From Tetrahymena elliotti 4EA (lineage: Eukaryota; Ciliophora; Oligohymenophorea; Hymenostomatida; Tetrahymenidae), in assembly GCA_000231825.2 (NCBI GenBank), contig JH720311.1, positions 694,981 to 758,980 of the forward strand: a stretch of 64,000 bases of DNA, written 5' to 3'. The translations under genes and the position numbers were made by a program. The notes under the pieces are model-generated. The model saw only the letters and a list, made by a program, of their open reading frames with translations, was not told where the DNA came from and did no database searches. Below are positions 24,285 to 36,833 of this stretch, piece after piece (within the stretch, counting starts at the first letter, position 1; each line of letters begins with the position of its first letter).

Positions 24285-25679
24285 ATGATGATGCAAATAA
24301 ATTAGTAGATTCTTCAAGAAATTCCTATTTCAAATATAGAAGTTGCTGAAATTCCTCTTAAATAATTTAGCTAAAGAAAAATATTTAGCCAAGATGCTCC
24401 CAAGAAGAAAAACAATAAGTATTAAATAATCCTTTCCAGACATTAAAGAAAGGAATAAAGTCTCTTTATGGAACCATCAAAAATAAAGAGTGTTAGATTT
24501 AAAGAAGAAATTGAAATTATTGATAATGATATTTTGTATAACCCAGAACAAAAATCATTTTAGCAACATTAAAAAGATATATAATAAGAAGAAAAATTAC
24601 CCACTCCATCTATCTTGTTTCCTTTAAATAAAATAAGTTTTCCTCTAAACATGGACAAGGTTAGATAGCAAATAGATAATGATCTTTAGCAATATCAAAA
24701 ATAAACAAAAAACATATAAACTCCTCCTGAAATACCAAAAAGATTCTAAAGCGTGAGCAGATAAGAAAGGGATAAAAAAATAAATCGTTTAAACAATGCT
24801 TTTGATCCATGGAATGTGAATTATACATTTGCTCCAATATCAGCTAGGTCTTCTTCAACTTCATCTGCACAGCAAAACTTAAAAAATCAAAATAATTCAT
24901 ATAATTATATACAAGAGTATAGCGAATAGTATTCTTATAGAAGCTTTTACAAAGTAGGTACTAATTCTTTAAGCAATACAAATAGCTAAAATAGACCCAG
25001 AACTAATTAGAAATCGCCAAATGATAGTTTAAATAGCCCTTATCCTATTTCAAATACAACTCCAATTGAACAATTAGTTATCTAATCTACTAAAAGCCAA
25101 TATAAAACTAATTTCTCATTTACAGAAACAGCTAGCAATTATAAAAATTTTGCACCTTATGTTTCAAATACTCCCACAAAAATTTACAATTAAAACCGTT
25201 AAGAAAATTAAGAATAGGATAATTCTGATAACTTACCTTAAATATGTAAAGTTGCTTTTCACCCAAAATCAACAACACCAATAAACAATAATAGTAATAA
25301 CAACAATAATAATTTTTCTACAAAAGCATCTCAGTAAATTACAAATAATACAATACTAACCCATAAAGATGAAGACTAGTAATAGTTAGGAGAAATGCTT
25401 TATTAACTGAAAAACCATATAAATCTAAAAAAGCAATAAAATTAAATTAAAAATAAAAGTAAATCTCCAAGGAGACTTTAAAGACTTTCAATAGATATGA
25501 GTAACCAACAAGTAAAAGAAAATAAAACATAATAAAAATTTCAATCAACTATGTACAAATAAAATATTTAACCACCTAATAATGAACAAAAACCAAATAA
25601 AGTAATCCCAGAATAAATTAAAAATGCTCTTTTTAAAAAAATAGCTGAATAAAAGCTTTTCAAGCAAAAAGATGAATGA
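24285..25679 (+). CDS. Hypothetical Asn/Gln/Ser-rich protein
   Basis: Single open frame from ATG 24285 (three consecutive Met codons) to TGA 25677-25679, 464 residues, no intron. Dozens of in-frame TAA/TAG codons are read as Gln, so it is invisible under the standard code. The sequence is polar, basic and low-complexity: Gln-rich N-terminus (MMMQINQQILQEIP), Pro/Thr patches (TPPEIPKRFQ), an Asn run near 25290, a basic KSKSPRRLQRLS segment, and a charged C-terminus ending KLFKQKDE. No signal peptide, membrane segment or known domain recognised. Probably intrinsically disordered. Convergent with the dioxygenase gene downstream. Confidence 0.8.
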
Positions 25680-26179
25680 AATAATAAAATTATATATTAG
25701 ATAAGTGCTGATTTTTTTGTTTTAACTGTTTCAAGATTCTCATTTTGATAAATTTATTCATAAAATGATAAACTTTGCTAATTACTTTTATTTTATTCAT
25801 AAAAATTCTGTGAATTTTAAAATATATATTTTTTTTTATAAAATTCTAAAATATATTTATTCATAAGAAAAAAATGGGTTTAATTGTATACAAAGATTTC
25901 TTTTCTTCTTAAAAAAATACAAATTAAATTATAAATTTAACAAATCCATTTTATTAACAAAATTCTTTTTCATATATCAAAAATTAACATTTAAAAATAA
26001 AATAAAGTATCTCTAAGTAATTTTGTATTCATTTATTTGACTTAGATATCTAGGTATTATTTTTAAAGGATGAAAATGGAAAAATGAGATGATAAGTTTA
26101 AGATGAGAATAATTAATAATAAATATAAATATTAGGATAGTACTAGTAAAATTAATAATAAAATGTTAATGTAGTTGAT
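25680..26179. other. Convergent intergenic spacer
   Basis: 500 bp between two 3' ends (plus gene at left, minus gene at right). AT-rich; no gene or repeat recognised. It presumably holds both 3' UTRs. Confidence 0.5.
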
Positions 26180-27546
26180 TCAGCTCTAAATAGTATTCTT
26201 TTCTTCTGTTTATTATGATTCAAATTATTAAAAGGTTTCTTTATTGTTATCAGTCCACCAATCATTAGAATTTAACAGATCTTTGCTTGTTTCAATGATT
26301 TTGTAGAAGTTATCATTAGCAGCATCTTATTCACTGATTATTTTTTCAGCTCTTTTCGATTAATAACCATGTTAATATTTGACAGATTTAATATTTATTT
26401 TACCTCATTTTTGCATTCTATAATAAACTTAAAAATTTGACTTCTTCTGATGAAAGATCTGGATGCCATATGTCTACAATAAGGACAATTCTAGTTTCTT
26501 CTCCATCATGCCAAGCCTATAAAATTTTTGTATTAATCTTTAAATTTATTTATAAAATTGATTTACTTCATGCTCAAAGGAGTCATCAAAGACATAACAT
26601 TTTCCTTCTTCTTAATTCATAGTAATGTCTCCAGCTCTAAGTCTACTATTTTTAACTCCAAGAATGGGCATATGGAATCTAAGTTTTTTATTTGTAGGTC
26701 CATGATGTTTCATTATGTGAGTTCCTGGAGTGACTGCTGAAAAGAAAGCATGGTGATAGTGTCTAGGGAATATGTTTTCTATTATTTCAATTGTCTTAGG
26801 AACTTTTTTGCAGTTTTCTTCAAATTTAATGTTATGCAAAAATAAATAAAAGACATTCCAGTCTCCTGAATCATTTGATTTTCTTCCAACTCCATCTTTA
26901 GCTTTTATATCTGAAGTCCAGGAGGGACCTCTATAAGGCTAGAATCCTTTTTAGTTCCTCAGAGAAAGTAATTCCTACTTAATGACTTCATAATTGTCTT
27001 AAATTTTTTGTATCCAAGGCAAGTTTTAAGAATCCCAAAAAGGATAAGCTCTTAGTCCAGGTATAATTTCTGGACAACCTCTTTATTATGCAGGACATTC
27101 AATAGGTTTGTTAACTCCATTTAATTTATTCATAAGCCACTCTCTAATTCTGGCAACTTATGGTTTACCTACAGCTATTTTAAAAATAAATTCTAAATAT
27201 TGTTTTAAAAGAAACATTAAAATTCCCTACCAACATTCTCTCTCAAAAATTTGGCTACAGCAAACTTCTAAAAATCAGTCAAATAATAGCTTTTATAAAA
27301 ATCTTCTAACCTTTTGTTTAGAATTTATTTAGAAAATAAATATTTATCTACATTACTAGTAAAATAATTCATTAATTACTTTTGGTTTACTAATTTATCC
27401 TTTTCTGAGACTTCTTCTTGCTAGCTGTCATCTTCATCATCACTTTATTACTAATCTAATTCTTTTTTTTCTACTTTTTGCTCAGCAGAATTCTTTTCTT
27501 CTTATTGATTTAGCTAGTTCTACTATTCTTTTCTTGCTTCTTCCAT
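26180..27546 (-). CDS. Aspartyl/asparaginyl beta-hydroxylase-family dioxygenase
   Basis: Fe(II)/2-oxoglutarate oxygenase related to the catalytic domain of animal ASPH, which hydroxylates Asp/Asn in substrate proteins. Start ATG 27546-27544; TGA 26182-26180. Introns at 27193-27230 (38 bp, short), 26517-26566 and 26352-26403 give an in-frame product of ~408 residues. Motifs in order: EIIPGLRAYPFW; GDWNVFYLFLHN; CKKVPKT; HHGPTNKKLRFHMPIL (first metal-binding His region, ~residue 269); CYVFDDSFEHEAWH (second metal His, ~306); RIVLIVDIWHPDLS. These track human ASPH closely. The N-terminus is acidic and Gln-rich, with no signal peptide or membrane helix, unlike the ER-anchored animal enzyme, so a cytosolic site is likely. 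The last intron is the least certain: read-through would end the protein after ~20 different residues. Confidence 0.87.
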
Positions 27547-28595
27547 CTTTCGCTAATAATTTAATTATTAATTTATTTTAAAATTACTCGTAATTATTTT
27601 TGAAATTTAGAAAGGATCTGAAAATTTAAAGATATTAAACGTAAGTATTTTTTCAATTATCAAGTAATTTATGGCAAACTAATTTTTAAATTTACTGAAG
27701 AAATATAAAGAAATAAATAAATAATCGTTTAGTATCTATCAGATATTTTAAAATTTACTTATTATTCTAAATAAATTAAATAAGCAAAAAGCTTCATTCA
27801 TTCATAGAATTAAAAATTAAATTAATCATAATCTAATGTCTTAAAAATATTATTCAATAAATTAAAAAGCTTTAAGGTATTATTAATTTCATTAAAAAAT
27901 GAATAAAAAAATAGAGAGAAAAAATTTTTATTAAGATTATGAAATCTTATGTAAAATATAAATTAAAAGACTCCATCCATTTAATGCTTAATTCAAAATA
28001 ATGAAAGCTAAATTTTAATTTTAAAAAGAATACAATACTCAAATTTTATTTCTATGAATTTTATTTAAAATAATTAAGAATTCGCAACTATAATAAATGC
28101 AAGTATCTTTAATAGAAATGTTTTTTAATATCATCAATAATATGTCTTATTGAGACAAAAAGTGTAATAAATGATAATCAGACATATTTTAACAAATAAC
28201 AGAGCAATAAAAATATTAATTTAAATTTTTAAATTGTAAATTCAAGTATGATTTTTTAATGGCGAAAAAAGTAAAAAATCTGCTTTTTAAAATTATGGAA
28301 ATTATTAAAATATTTTTCAAATTCATAAAAACTGTTTATTTAGTTTTAACATTACATAAATACTTCTTGCGAAGGAATGATTATAAAAGTTTTAAGATTG
28401 AAGATAAATTACAAAAATAAATAAAAAAATAAAACATTTAAACAAAAAAATGTCAATTTTTCTCATTTTTCTCATTTAAAAATTATTTCTACCAAACAAT
28501 AAATTAAATTATAAGTTAATCAAAAAATCTAACATAAAATAATAGTTATCTAAGGAAAATTATAGAGCTCAATCATATAAGAAGAAACAAAATTT
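27547..28595. other. Intergenic AT-rich spacer
   Basis: About 1.05 kb between the dioxygenase start and the 3' end of the next minus-strand gene. Low-complexity A/T; no exon recognised. It presumably includes the dioxygenase promoter. Confidence 0.5.
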
Positions 28596-31068
28596 TCAAT
28601 TTTAATTTTAAATCCTACTGAGTAAATTGAAAAAGATCTTGGTAGTTTATCCATCTTACTACTCTAGCATTTTTTTAATTTGAATAAAAACTGAATAGCC
28701 ATAGATAAAGTTTTAGATTTTATCAAAGCAAACAAACAATCTGTTGTTAACGAAATTGACTTTAAGGTCAACACCTAGAAATTCATAGAGCTTTTTTAAG
28801 ACTTCTTTAACTTCAGAAGGATCATAAGAATTTCTAATTTCAAAATTATCAAAATTAAAGCCTAGCATGGATTTATTATTGTATGAATACATTACACATA
28901 GAGGAGTGGCAATATTTTCTATTTTAAATTAGTATTTTTCTCTCTCTAATTTCATAATAGTGAAGTTATACAGATTACCTATATATTCATGATCAATATT
29001 GTTATCATTAAAAGTCTATGTTATAGCATCTTTAAAAGCAATTCTATGCTAGCTGTCAATTTTATAAAATATATAAACGTTTTTAGAATTCAGCTGATTG
29101 AATTGGCTTTCAAACTTCTTCAAGAGAGGTGTATTTAAGTATTCTTAGAAAGAAATTGTTGATTCTTACTCAAGAAATTTCTTTAATATTTCAACTCTCC
29201 AAGCATTTAATTTGGAGATTTGTTAGCATTACAAAAGGTTTTGTTTACCTTTATATGTCAATCTGAATAAATCACTCTAATTTGAAGCTCTAAAAGAATT
29301 ATTGTCTTCAATTTAATCATAGCTTTTATTCATAGCATTATAACCGTCTTAGTAGTTCTTCTATGAATGCTAATAGTTTTTAATGAAATTGGTTGTTCTT
29401 TTGATACTGCTATCATAATTTTCATTATATTAATTGTATTTGTTTTGGTTTTCAGTTGACTTTGAAAATCTTTCATATTCATTCCCTTATTTTCTTTCAG
29501 TTAAATAACTATCTTCACTCTGTCTTTTTGGGATGTATGATTCATTAAATTCCAAATAATCTTACAAGTTAGGCTAATCTGTTTCACTAGCTCTCATTTC
29601 TTTTAGTTTAGTGACTTGTTAACTCATCAGCTTTTGATTTACATTTGTATTTCGAATTGTAAACTGCTTTTCATAGTTTTTATTGACATAAAATATCTCC
29701 TAAGCCTTTCTTGGATTTATTGTAAGGGTGATCACATAGTCGTTTCTTTAGATTTGTCTATAATTATACTTAAAATTATTTACCACACTCAATAATTTTA
29801 TTTAATGACTAGGCTTAGGGAAAACTTCGCTGAATATTTTGTTCAAGTATGCTAAGACATTTTATTCACTAATTTCTTTGATGGTGATTGGCTAAACTAA
29901 TTTGCATAAAATATTTATTTAGAAAAATATTTAATTGAAATGAATAGTTTACTTTTCATTGTGACATTATGGATTCCAAAGAAGATTATTCCTCCTCTAC
30001 TATTAGCAAGAGAACATATTGAGTTTCTTATTAGCTCAGAATACTTGAATATGTGATTGTTTGTAAATGAAAACATGCAAAATGAGTCCTGTTCATCTAA
30101 ATAAAAGATAAATAGAATTAATAACTGTGTAAAAATAATAAGAAATTACCTTTGTTGATCTAAACAAGCTCTTTGTAAAAGAAGAACTATCTCTCTTTTA
30201 ATTCTTTGAGTGGCTCACGGAAATATTCTTAGCTCTACAAAAACAAATCTCTGAGCTGAATTAGATTATTTTGTTCTTTAAAAGTAAGTTAATTATTAGA
30301 AGATAGATTTTTGGTTTCTTCATTAATTTTAAGATCTTTTAATTACTCAGAATTGACAGTATGATCAATTATTTAAACAATATCTTAAATAGATGAAGCA
30401 ATTAGTTCTTTACTTTTTGGATTTAAAAGTTTTGATTGATAAATTTAATATATTTCTTATATTATTTTATCATAACAGCTCATGAATATTTGTTTTTATT
30501 TAAAGTATTAATCAAGATCTCTTTCTTCGAAATAATCTTCTGAAGTTTTGTTGCACATGATGTAGAAGTATTTGGTTTTCAACATAAGAAGGTTTTTTAT
30601 TTCTTAATGAATCTCATTGGGTAAATCTGTGAATTCACTCAAGAATAATCTTACTCTTGTTTCGATAGTAACTCCAAGTACTTCAATAATTTTAAGCATC
30701 ACATTGGCATATTCTTCATTTGAGATATCTTTTATTACATTAGCAAAATCAATTTTCACACTCTTCTTACCAGCTGCTGATTATTTCTATAGAGAAATAG
30801 AAGATTAATTATCTTCTATCTCTTGTTAAATCTCATCTTCATTCATGAAATCAGTCTCTATCTGGATATCTTAGTATTGACTTAAATGCAGGTTTGTATA
30901 TGTCAAAAGCTTTTCTCTGAGTTATTCTGGATTTTAAGAAAACTTATCTACTAAGTACTTCAGGGTATAGATATTAGTCTTACAAAAAAGATTACCAGCA
31001 TGTATTTTATTCTAAGGTGAATTAAAAAGATTCAAAGTCATTTCTTGGTCCTCACATTTTCTCCTCAT
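28596..31068 (-). CDS. Large protein with Schlafen/AlbA_2-like core
   Basis: ATG 31068-31066 (MRRKCEDQEMTLNLFNS), TGA 28598-28596. Introns 30097-30149 and 29897-29952 splice in frame to 787 residues. The first ~300 residues are helical and charged with no recognised family. Around residues 307-350 comes DEQDSFCMFSF, then IRNSICSLANSRGGIIFFGI, matching the AlbA_2/Schlafen signature (acidic/EFK strand, then AFANxxGGxxxxGV). Human Schlafens use this fold to cleave tRNA; bacterial AlbA_2 proteins are often regulators. A Ser/Gln/Asn-rich middle (around QDYLEFNESYIPKRQ) follows, then a C-terminal globular part (SYNNKSMLGFNFDNFEIRNS). No membrane segment. Nuclease activity cannot be asserted, because catalytic acidic residues could not be mapped with confidence. 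Confidence 0.7.
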
Positions 31069-32081
31069 CTTGAAAAAATAGCTTAATTATTTTATTTATT
31101 CTTGTATCCTTTTTTGCTGAAAAATTTGATTATATCTTATTTATGTTTAATCAATCAATTACAAAATATATTAATTTTTGATCAAAATTTGAAACTAAAT
31201 TATTTATTACTGATGATGAATGATCTTTTTTAGCTATCCTATTATATTTTTTATTAATTAGCTTGAAAATTAAAGATTGCAAAAATTATTTATTTGTTAG
31301 CAAGTTAGCCAAATTGTTAAAATTTAATTATTGTTTTAAGTTCTACTACTCAACTACTAACAATATTCACACTTAGCTCAAAAAAAATATTTAGCATAAA
31401 CTATTCATTCATATATTTTGACCTAAAACAAATTATTTAAGATATTTTAAAGACAAATAAATCAATTGAGTTTCTATAATTTCTTCCAATCTTTTACTAA
31501 AAGTCTCTCTAAACTGATTTAAGAAGAAAATTATCAATTATTTAAAAATTTAAGGGTATTTAATATTTTTACAATTATCTTGAATGGTATTTTGCTTCTT
31601 TTATTTCATTTATCATTTACTTAATACCATTTATCTAACTTTATTCGTACCTATTAAGCCTATTAAAAAAAATAGAGAGTTTTTATTTTAAAATCAATTT
31701 ATTTCTATTATAATTTTAATTTTCAATTTTTGTCAAAAAATTTTTAAATCGATTTTATTTAAAATTAAATGCAAAATTTAAAAAAGCAAAATAAATTAAG
31801 CTAGACAAAATAAATATATTATTTTTATTGAAAAAGAGGAGATTTATTGATTAGATTTTATGGAAAAATAGATAAACATGAAGTATTTATTATAAAAATA
31901 AAAGTTTTTTTTAAATTAAAATTAATTATTTCTTTCTTAAAGTTGTTAGAATTTTAAGGTATTTTTGAATAAATTATTTATTGTTTTTTAATATTTAAAT
32001 ATTGTATCATTCAGTCAGTCATTCGTTCAGATAATCAATCAATCAATAGCATATTATTATTTACATTATTAGTTTAGCTCT
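31069..32081. other. Intergenic AT-rich spacer
   Basis: About 1 kb between two minus-strand genes, with short tetranucleotide-like runs near 32012-32047 (cagt/aatc units). It presumably holds the promoter of the Schlafen-like gene. No other feature seen. Confidence 0.5.
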
Positions 32082-33817
32082 TCAAAAAATATTGCATTTG
32101 CAGCAACTGCTGCCAGATCCTGAGCTTTAAATTGGCTTAGAGATGCTACTTATTTCTTGGATTTGCTAAGTATTATCTTTAGGATTTGTATATAAGCTCA
32201 CATTTTATCCTTTTGAAGGGCTTGGCTGATTGAAGAAAAGCTATGTATCATTTTCTATGGATTTGAAACTCATTACACTCATTTAATCTATATTTTCTAT
32301 TAATTCTGCTGCTGGGGCTGGAATATTATTTTCTGTCTATTTTAAGGTATTTTCAGGTGGCCTAATTTTATTTTAATTTCAAATAAAAATCTTTTGCTAT
32401 GAATTTGAATTTTTCTTACCAAAAAGTAGTTTTATTTGGAATTGTGCCACCATATTTTTCTTCGAGTTAGTCGGCATCTATAAATTCAAGCATTTTATGA
32501 AAATCTTTCTTTTTAAGGATGTTTATTTTTTCTGATGTCTCAGGATGGATAAAATCTTTTAAATTTTATTTTTTGAGTGAATTTATTTTATTTTAAAAAA
32601 TGTTTTACTTTTAATTAAGCTCCAAGCTCCAGAAAAGAGGAATGATGGATTTGTTATGAACATTTTCTCTAATGTGGATGTAAAATTTTTTGCCATAATT
32701 TAAACGATTTTATTAATTGTCTATGTAAATAATTAGAAAAAGTTGCATAAAATAAATTAAATAAAATAAAGTATTTACTGCTAATTCTAAGTCAGTTATT
32801 CCTTTTTCATTTGTTTCTAATATAACAACCCAACTTTCTACATGTCCCTAAACGAATTCTACTCTTGATACTTTTGTTAATAAGTTACATATTGCAGAAA
32901 GATAAATTTCAACTGGAGTCTTTTGTGATTAATAAAATCAAATATTTATGTTTTGCCATTTATTTATTTTAATTTATGAGTTTACTTTCTTAGGATTAAC
33001 TTTCCACATATTAAGTATAATCACTGGTCTAAACTACTTGTCTCTTCCTAAATGATAGAACACTCCCTCTTGCTATTTTATAAATAATTGTAATAAGCTA
33101 TTGATAAATTAAGATTTCTTTTTAAATTTGAATTGATTGCTAATTTTTTTATTTTCCTCAACGAATAATTTTATGTTAAAGAAACTCTTTTTTACCAAGA
33201 TTTCTAATGCTTATTTATTCATCTTATGCATAATAGGGTTTCTTCTCCATTCCAAGTGTATTTTGAGAGATTCAATGGATTTCTTCAAATCAAAACTACC
33301 AGAATAGCAATACTTCAATGTCTATGCATCATCCCAACTAATATATGTATAAAAAGTTAATGCTCAACTATATATATATCAATCTTCTTTTCTAAACTAA
33401 TTTTTATACACCAATCATTTGATTGTATAATTTATTAATAATTTATTTATTTACTCTTCTGGTAACTCGATATTCTCCTTTTCAATCTACTCCTTTAACT
33501 ACTTTTAGTGCTTCTTTTCGAACTCTGAATACTCAACGCCATAGAATATTCTCCTGTAGTGGCTATTTCCATTTGTGTGATAGCAATAGTAATCTAATTT
33601 ATACAAAATCATTAATTTTATTAATAGCTCTTTCACTCAAAATAACAGGATTGAGTCAATCAATGTTTAAATCATCCTGTTTAATAATGCCCTTTGCATC
33701 AACTTATTTCCAATTTTTATTACCAGAATGCTTTACATTTTTAACTTCTTCAGGCTGCTTTAAGTAAGACAAGTCATCTTCTCCAATAAACTCCCAAACG
33801 ATTTCCTTTTTTGACAT
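32082..33817 (-). CDS. CRAL-TRIO/Sec14-type lipid-transfer protein with CAAX-like end
   Basis: ATG 33817-33815 (MSKKEIVWEFIGEDDLSYL), TGA 32084-32082. Introns 33594-33723, 33338-33454, 32920-32985, 32721-32778, 32556-32608 and 32362-32419 give an exact frame of 417 residues. Landmarks: IESLKIHLEWRRNP (CRAL-TRIO N-terminal helix region), FYHLGRDKQFRPVIILNMWK (start of lipid pocket), ESWVVILETNEKGI, MFITNPSFLFSGAWSLI, and FIDADQLEEKYGGTIPN, the classic Sec14 ending where 'LPxxYGG' is usual. These proteins move phosphatidylinositol or other lipids between membranes. The tail is Ser/Pro-rich and ends SGSGSSCCKCNIF. The last four residues fit a CAAX prenylation box and the preceding cysteines could be acylated, implying membrane anchoring (inference). 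The 130-bp first intron is inferred because it removes an in-frame TGA and restores frame. Confidence 0.85.
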
Positions 33818-35264
33818 CTCTAAATATCTATCTATCTATAAATTTTTTATGTGTTTTTGTGTTTGTGTATCTACTCTAATATTTAGTTGAATTAATTATT
33901 TTTTAAAGAATATTTTGGTAATTTATTAAATAAAAATTTATTTATTTATTTGATATACATATCACCTTATCTTTTCTTAGACTTTATGCATTATATTTTC
34001 AAATTCTTTCAAAATAAACAATACAGTGACTTTATTTATTTATTTTTCATTTATTCAGCCGGTATTTCATACATTTCTTTCACTGCTTATTCTCATTAAT
34101 TACAATGTCAATCTTTGTAAAAATAGCACAACTATCCAACAATTTGTGTCAGTTACTCATTTACAATCAACCAGTATTTTATTTTATCATTAGTTTGTTA
34201 AATTATTTTCAATAAACATTATTTTTTAACAAACAAATTTCAAAATAAAAGTTGGTGTTATAAAGCTTAAATAGATTTAATTTTTCTTTATTTTGTTATT
34301 TTTCATTAAAATTCTATCATAAAATGAAATTTTTAAATAATATTGTAAATAATAAAATACTCATTAATTCTTCTTTACTTTTTTTGCAATATTTTTTTCT
34401 TTTAATATCTTATGAAAGAATTTAACACTATCATTAGCTAACTTGATTGATAAGTAGTATTTTATTTTTATTAATAGGAAGATATGCTTAAAGTATTTCT
34501 TTTTTGTTAACAATTTATTTTTATAAAATTATGTTTTAAGAAGATTTTATAAGTGAAACCTAAGCCTTTAAATTAGTTTTACTTTCTAATTAAATTTATT
34601 CGCAAAAGTAAAAGTTGTTTTAAATTAGAAATTTTTTTATTTTTTTTTACAAGTTAAGATAGTTTAAAAATAAAAATAAATTTGAAATATAAAAAAATTG
34701 ATTTTAAAAATGAAAATTTAAATGGAAAATAGGTAAATTTAATAAAAATAATTTAATGGTTATTTTTGATAATTATTCATTATCCTAATATTTATTTTGT
34801 ATGTAAATCAAAAATACCAATAAATTAAAAATATAAATTAAATAAAACCATTAATTTTTTGATGATTATTTTGTTTCTAAGTGCTGGTCAAAGGTCAAAT
34901 TGTCTTTAGAACCATAAGATTTTTAATTTATTAGAAATATGTTTAATTATGGATAAATTGAGTCAGTCAAAGTTTTCCTTATGTAGATATCTTTTTATTA
35001 ATAATTATCATAGAAAAATTAGAATGATTAGAGCACATATACTTACTAATCTAATTGGGTGAGAAAGGTAATGAATTAATATATCTAAACTATTAATCTA
35101 TTTATCCATCTATTAATAATCAATATTTTTAATAATTAATATAATTCATATCAAATCAACAATTTGGTTATTAATTAATATAATAAAAGGTACTGAAGAA
35201 TATATTCTTAACTACACTTATTTCTTAAAAACATCACTAAATTTTACTAAGAAGAAACAATTAA
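33818..35264. promoter_or_regulatory. Divergent intergenic region
   Basis: 1.45 kb between the starts of the Sec14-like gene (minus) and the FAM221 gene (plus), so it must contain both promoters. Very AT-rich with short tctatctatc and tgtgtttgtg runs near 33824-33870. I can name no specific element. Confidence 0.4.
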
Positions 35265-36292
35265 ATGGCTGAAAGATTAGTTATCAATAATGATGCAGCA
35301 AAGCATGTCCAAGCTTATTTAGAATATCAATAGCTTGTAGGAGATTATCATAATAATGGTTAGCTTATGTCAGAAAAGGAATTCGAAGAATTCAAAAAAA
35401 ATTATCGTGAGAAAGCAAAAAATAGAATTTATTGCAGTTGGCGTAATGAAAGAGGATAAGACTGCAAAATGATTGGTCCAGCCACAAAGTGTTTCTGTGA
35501 TCACAGATTCAAAGATCATGAATACCTAGATCCTAAGGATAAAACAAAAGTTCATTGTAAAGTACCAAAATGCAATTGCAAATGTTATTATTATATTCCC
35601 GCATATGGATCTTACGATTTTAAATGTCTTTGTAAGCACTCATACAGAGACCATGACAATATCAAAAGAATTTGTAACAACAAATGTGGCTGTTCAGGTA
35701 ATTTATTTCATGGAATTTTGTCTTTAACTTCTTTTCTATATAATTAATATTTAGGATTTTCTAGCACTTGGAGTTGTTCATGTGGATCTAAATTTGCTGG
35801 ACACACTACAATCATGGAAACAAGAGAAGATAGAATCCGTTAAGGAAAGCCAGTAGATGATATGGAACGTTTGACAGATGAATTGAACGTTCCTGTTAAT
35901 ATGGGTGGATTAACAAGCTTCTAAGTAAGTTTTTAATTCTTTTTGAGAAAGTATTAAAATAAAAAGAATTTAATAGTAAACAAACATTTTTATGAATAAA
36001 ATAGCAATTAGTAACTGGTGGAGATAGATATGAATAAATGATTGATAAAATGGGATAAAATGCAATTACAGGACCTCCTTAATAAGGAATGTTAACCGGC
36101 CCTCCTGGCCATTAAAGAACTGGAAGCAACAAATTAATGTTAGGAAATGGATAATAGTAATAATAAGCAAATAATTAAATGTAACTATATGGAAATTAGT
36201 AATAAGAAGTAAGTGCACTTTCTCTTTTCAATACTCCTCATCAATTTGTAAGAGCTAAAACAATGCCTGTTAGACCTGCTTTAAAGCGTTGA
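35265..36292 (+). CDS. FAM221 family protein
   Basis: ATG 35265 (MAERLVINNDAAKHVQAYL), TGA 36290-36292. Introns 35698-35754 and 35925-36004 give 296 residues. The central Cys/His-rich region carries family hallmarks in order: YCSWRNERGQDCKMIGPATK with CF-CDHRFKDHEYLDP; CKVPKCNCKCYYYIPAYGS; FKCLCKHSYRDHD; CNNKCGCSGFSSTWSC; and GHTTIMETREDRI-RQGKPV. This is the FAM221A/B (DUF4475) arrangement, conserved in ciliated eukaryotes. The many Cys/His pairs suggest metal binding. Molecular function is unknown. The C-terminal third is Gln/Asn/Gly/Pro-rich and ends TMPVRPALKR. The first intron retained would truncate the protein after the third Cys cluster. Confidence 0.92.
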
Positions 36293-36833
36293 TTACTTGA
36301 ATACTCAAAATTATATTATACTTTAAAATATCTACCAAATCAAATTGAATAATTAAATGACTATATATACATACACACAGATTTCTTGTTTGTACTTTTA
36401 AATTGAATTCTAATACTACTCTATTATTTAACTTTAGAAATATTTTTACTTTTAAGAAACAAGCTTAAATTTTTTTATTAATTTTGTATAAAATATTTAA
36501 AATAATTAATAAACAGCTTTCATTTTTGAAAAATAAAAAAAACTTAAAATGACAATTTGTTTTTTAATTAATTCGAATATATCCACCCACAAAGTGAAAT
36601 AAAAAAAAAATAATTTAAGTATTTAATTTAAATATTATTTTTTGTAAATTAAAAGTTTTTGAAATAAGTTAAAAATAAGATTTGAGACAAACTCTTGAGA
36701 ATTTATGGTAAATAAAAAAATAAAAGATTATGAAAAAACAAACAGTCAAAATGAAAAATGAATCAGACTTTAGATTCTTAATAATATTTATTAAATTTTA
36801 ATTGTTAGTTAGAAGATCCATAGATTTGTTTTT
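36293..36833. other. Convergent intergenic spacer
   Basis: 540 bp between the FAM221 stop and the TPR gene stop. AT-rich; no feature recognised beyond presumed 3' UTRs. Confidence 0.5.

Noticed and set aside
32082..33817. Sec14-like gene as a pseudogene with an in-frame TGA and frameshift
   Set aside because: A 130-bp GT...AG intron at 33594-33723 removes both defects, and all six introns together give an exact multiple of three.
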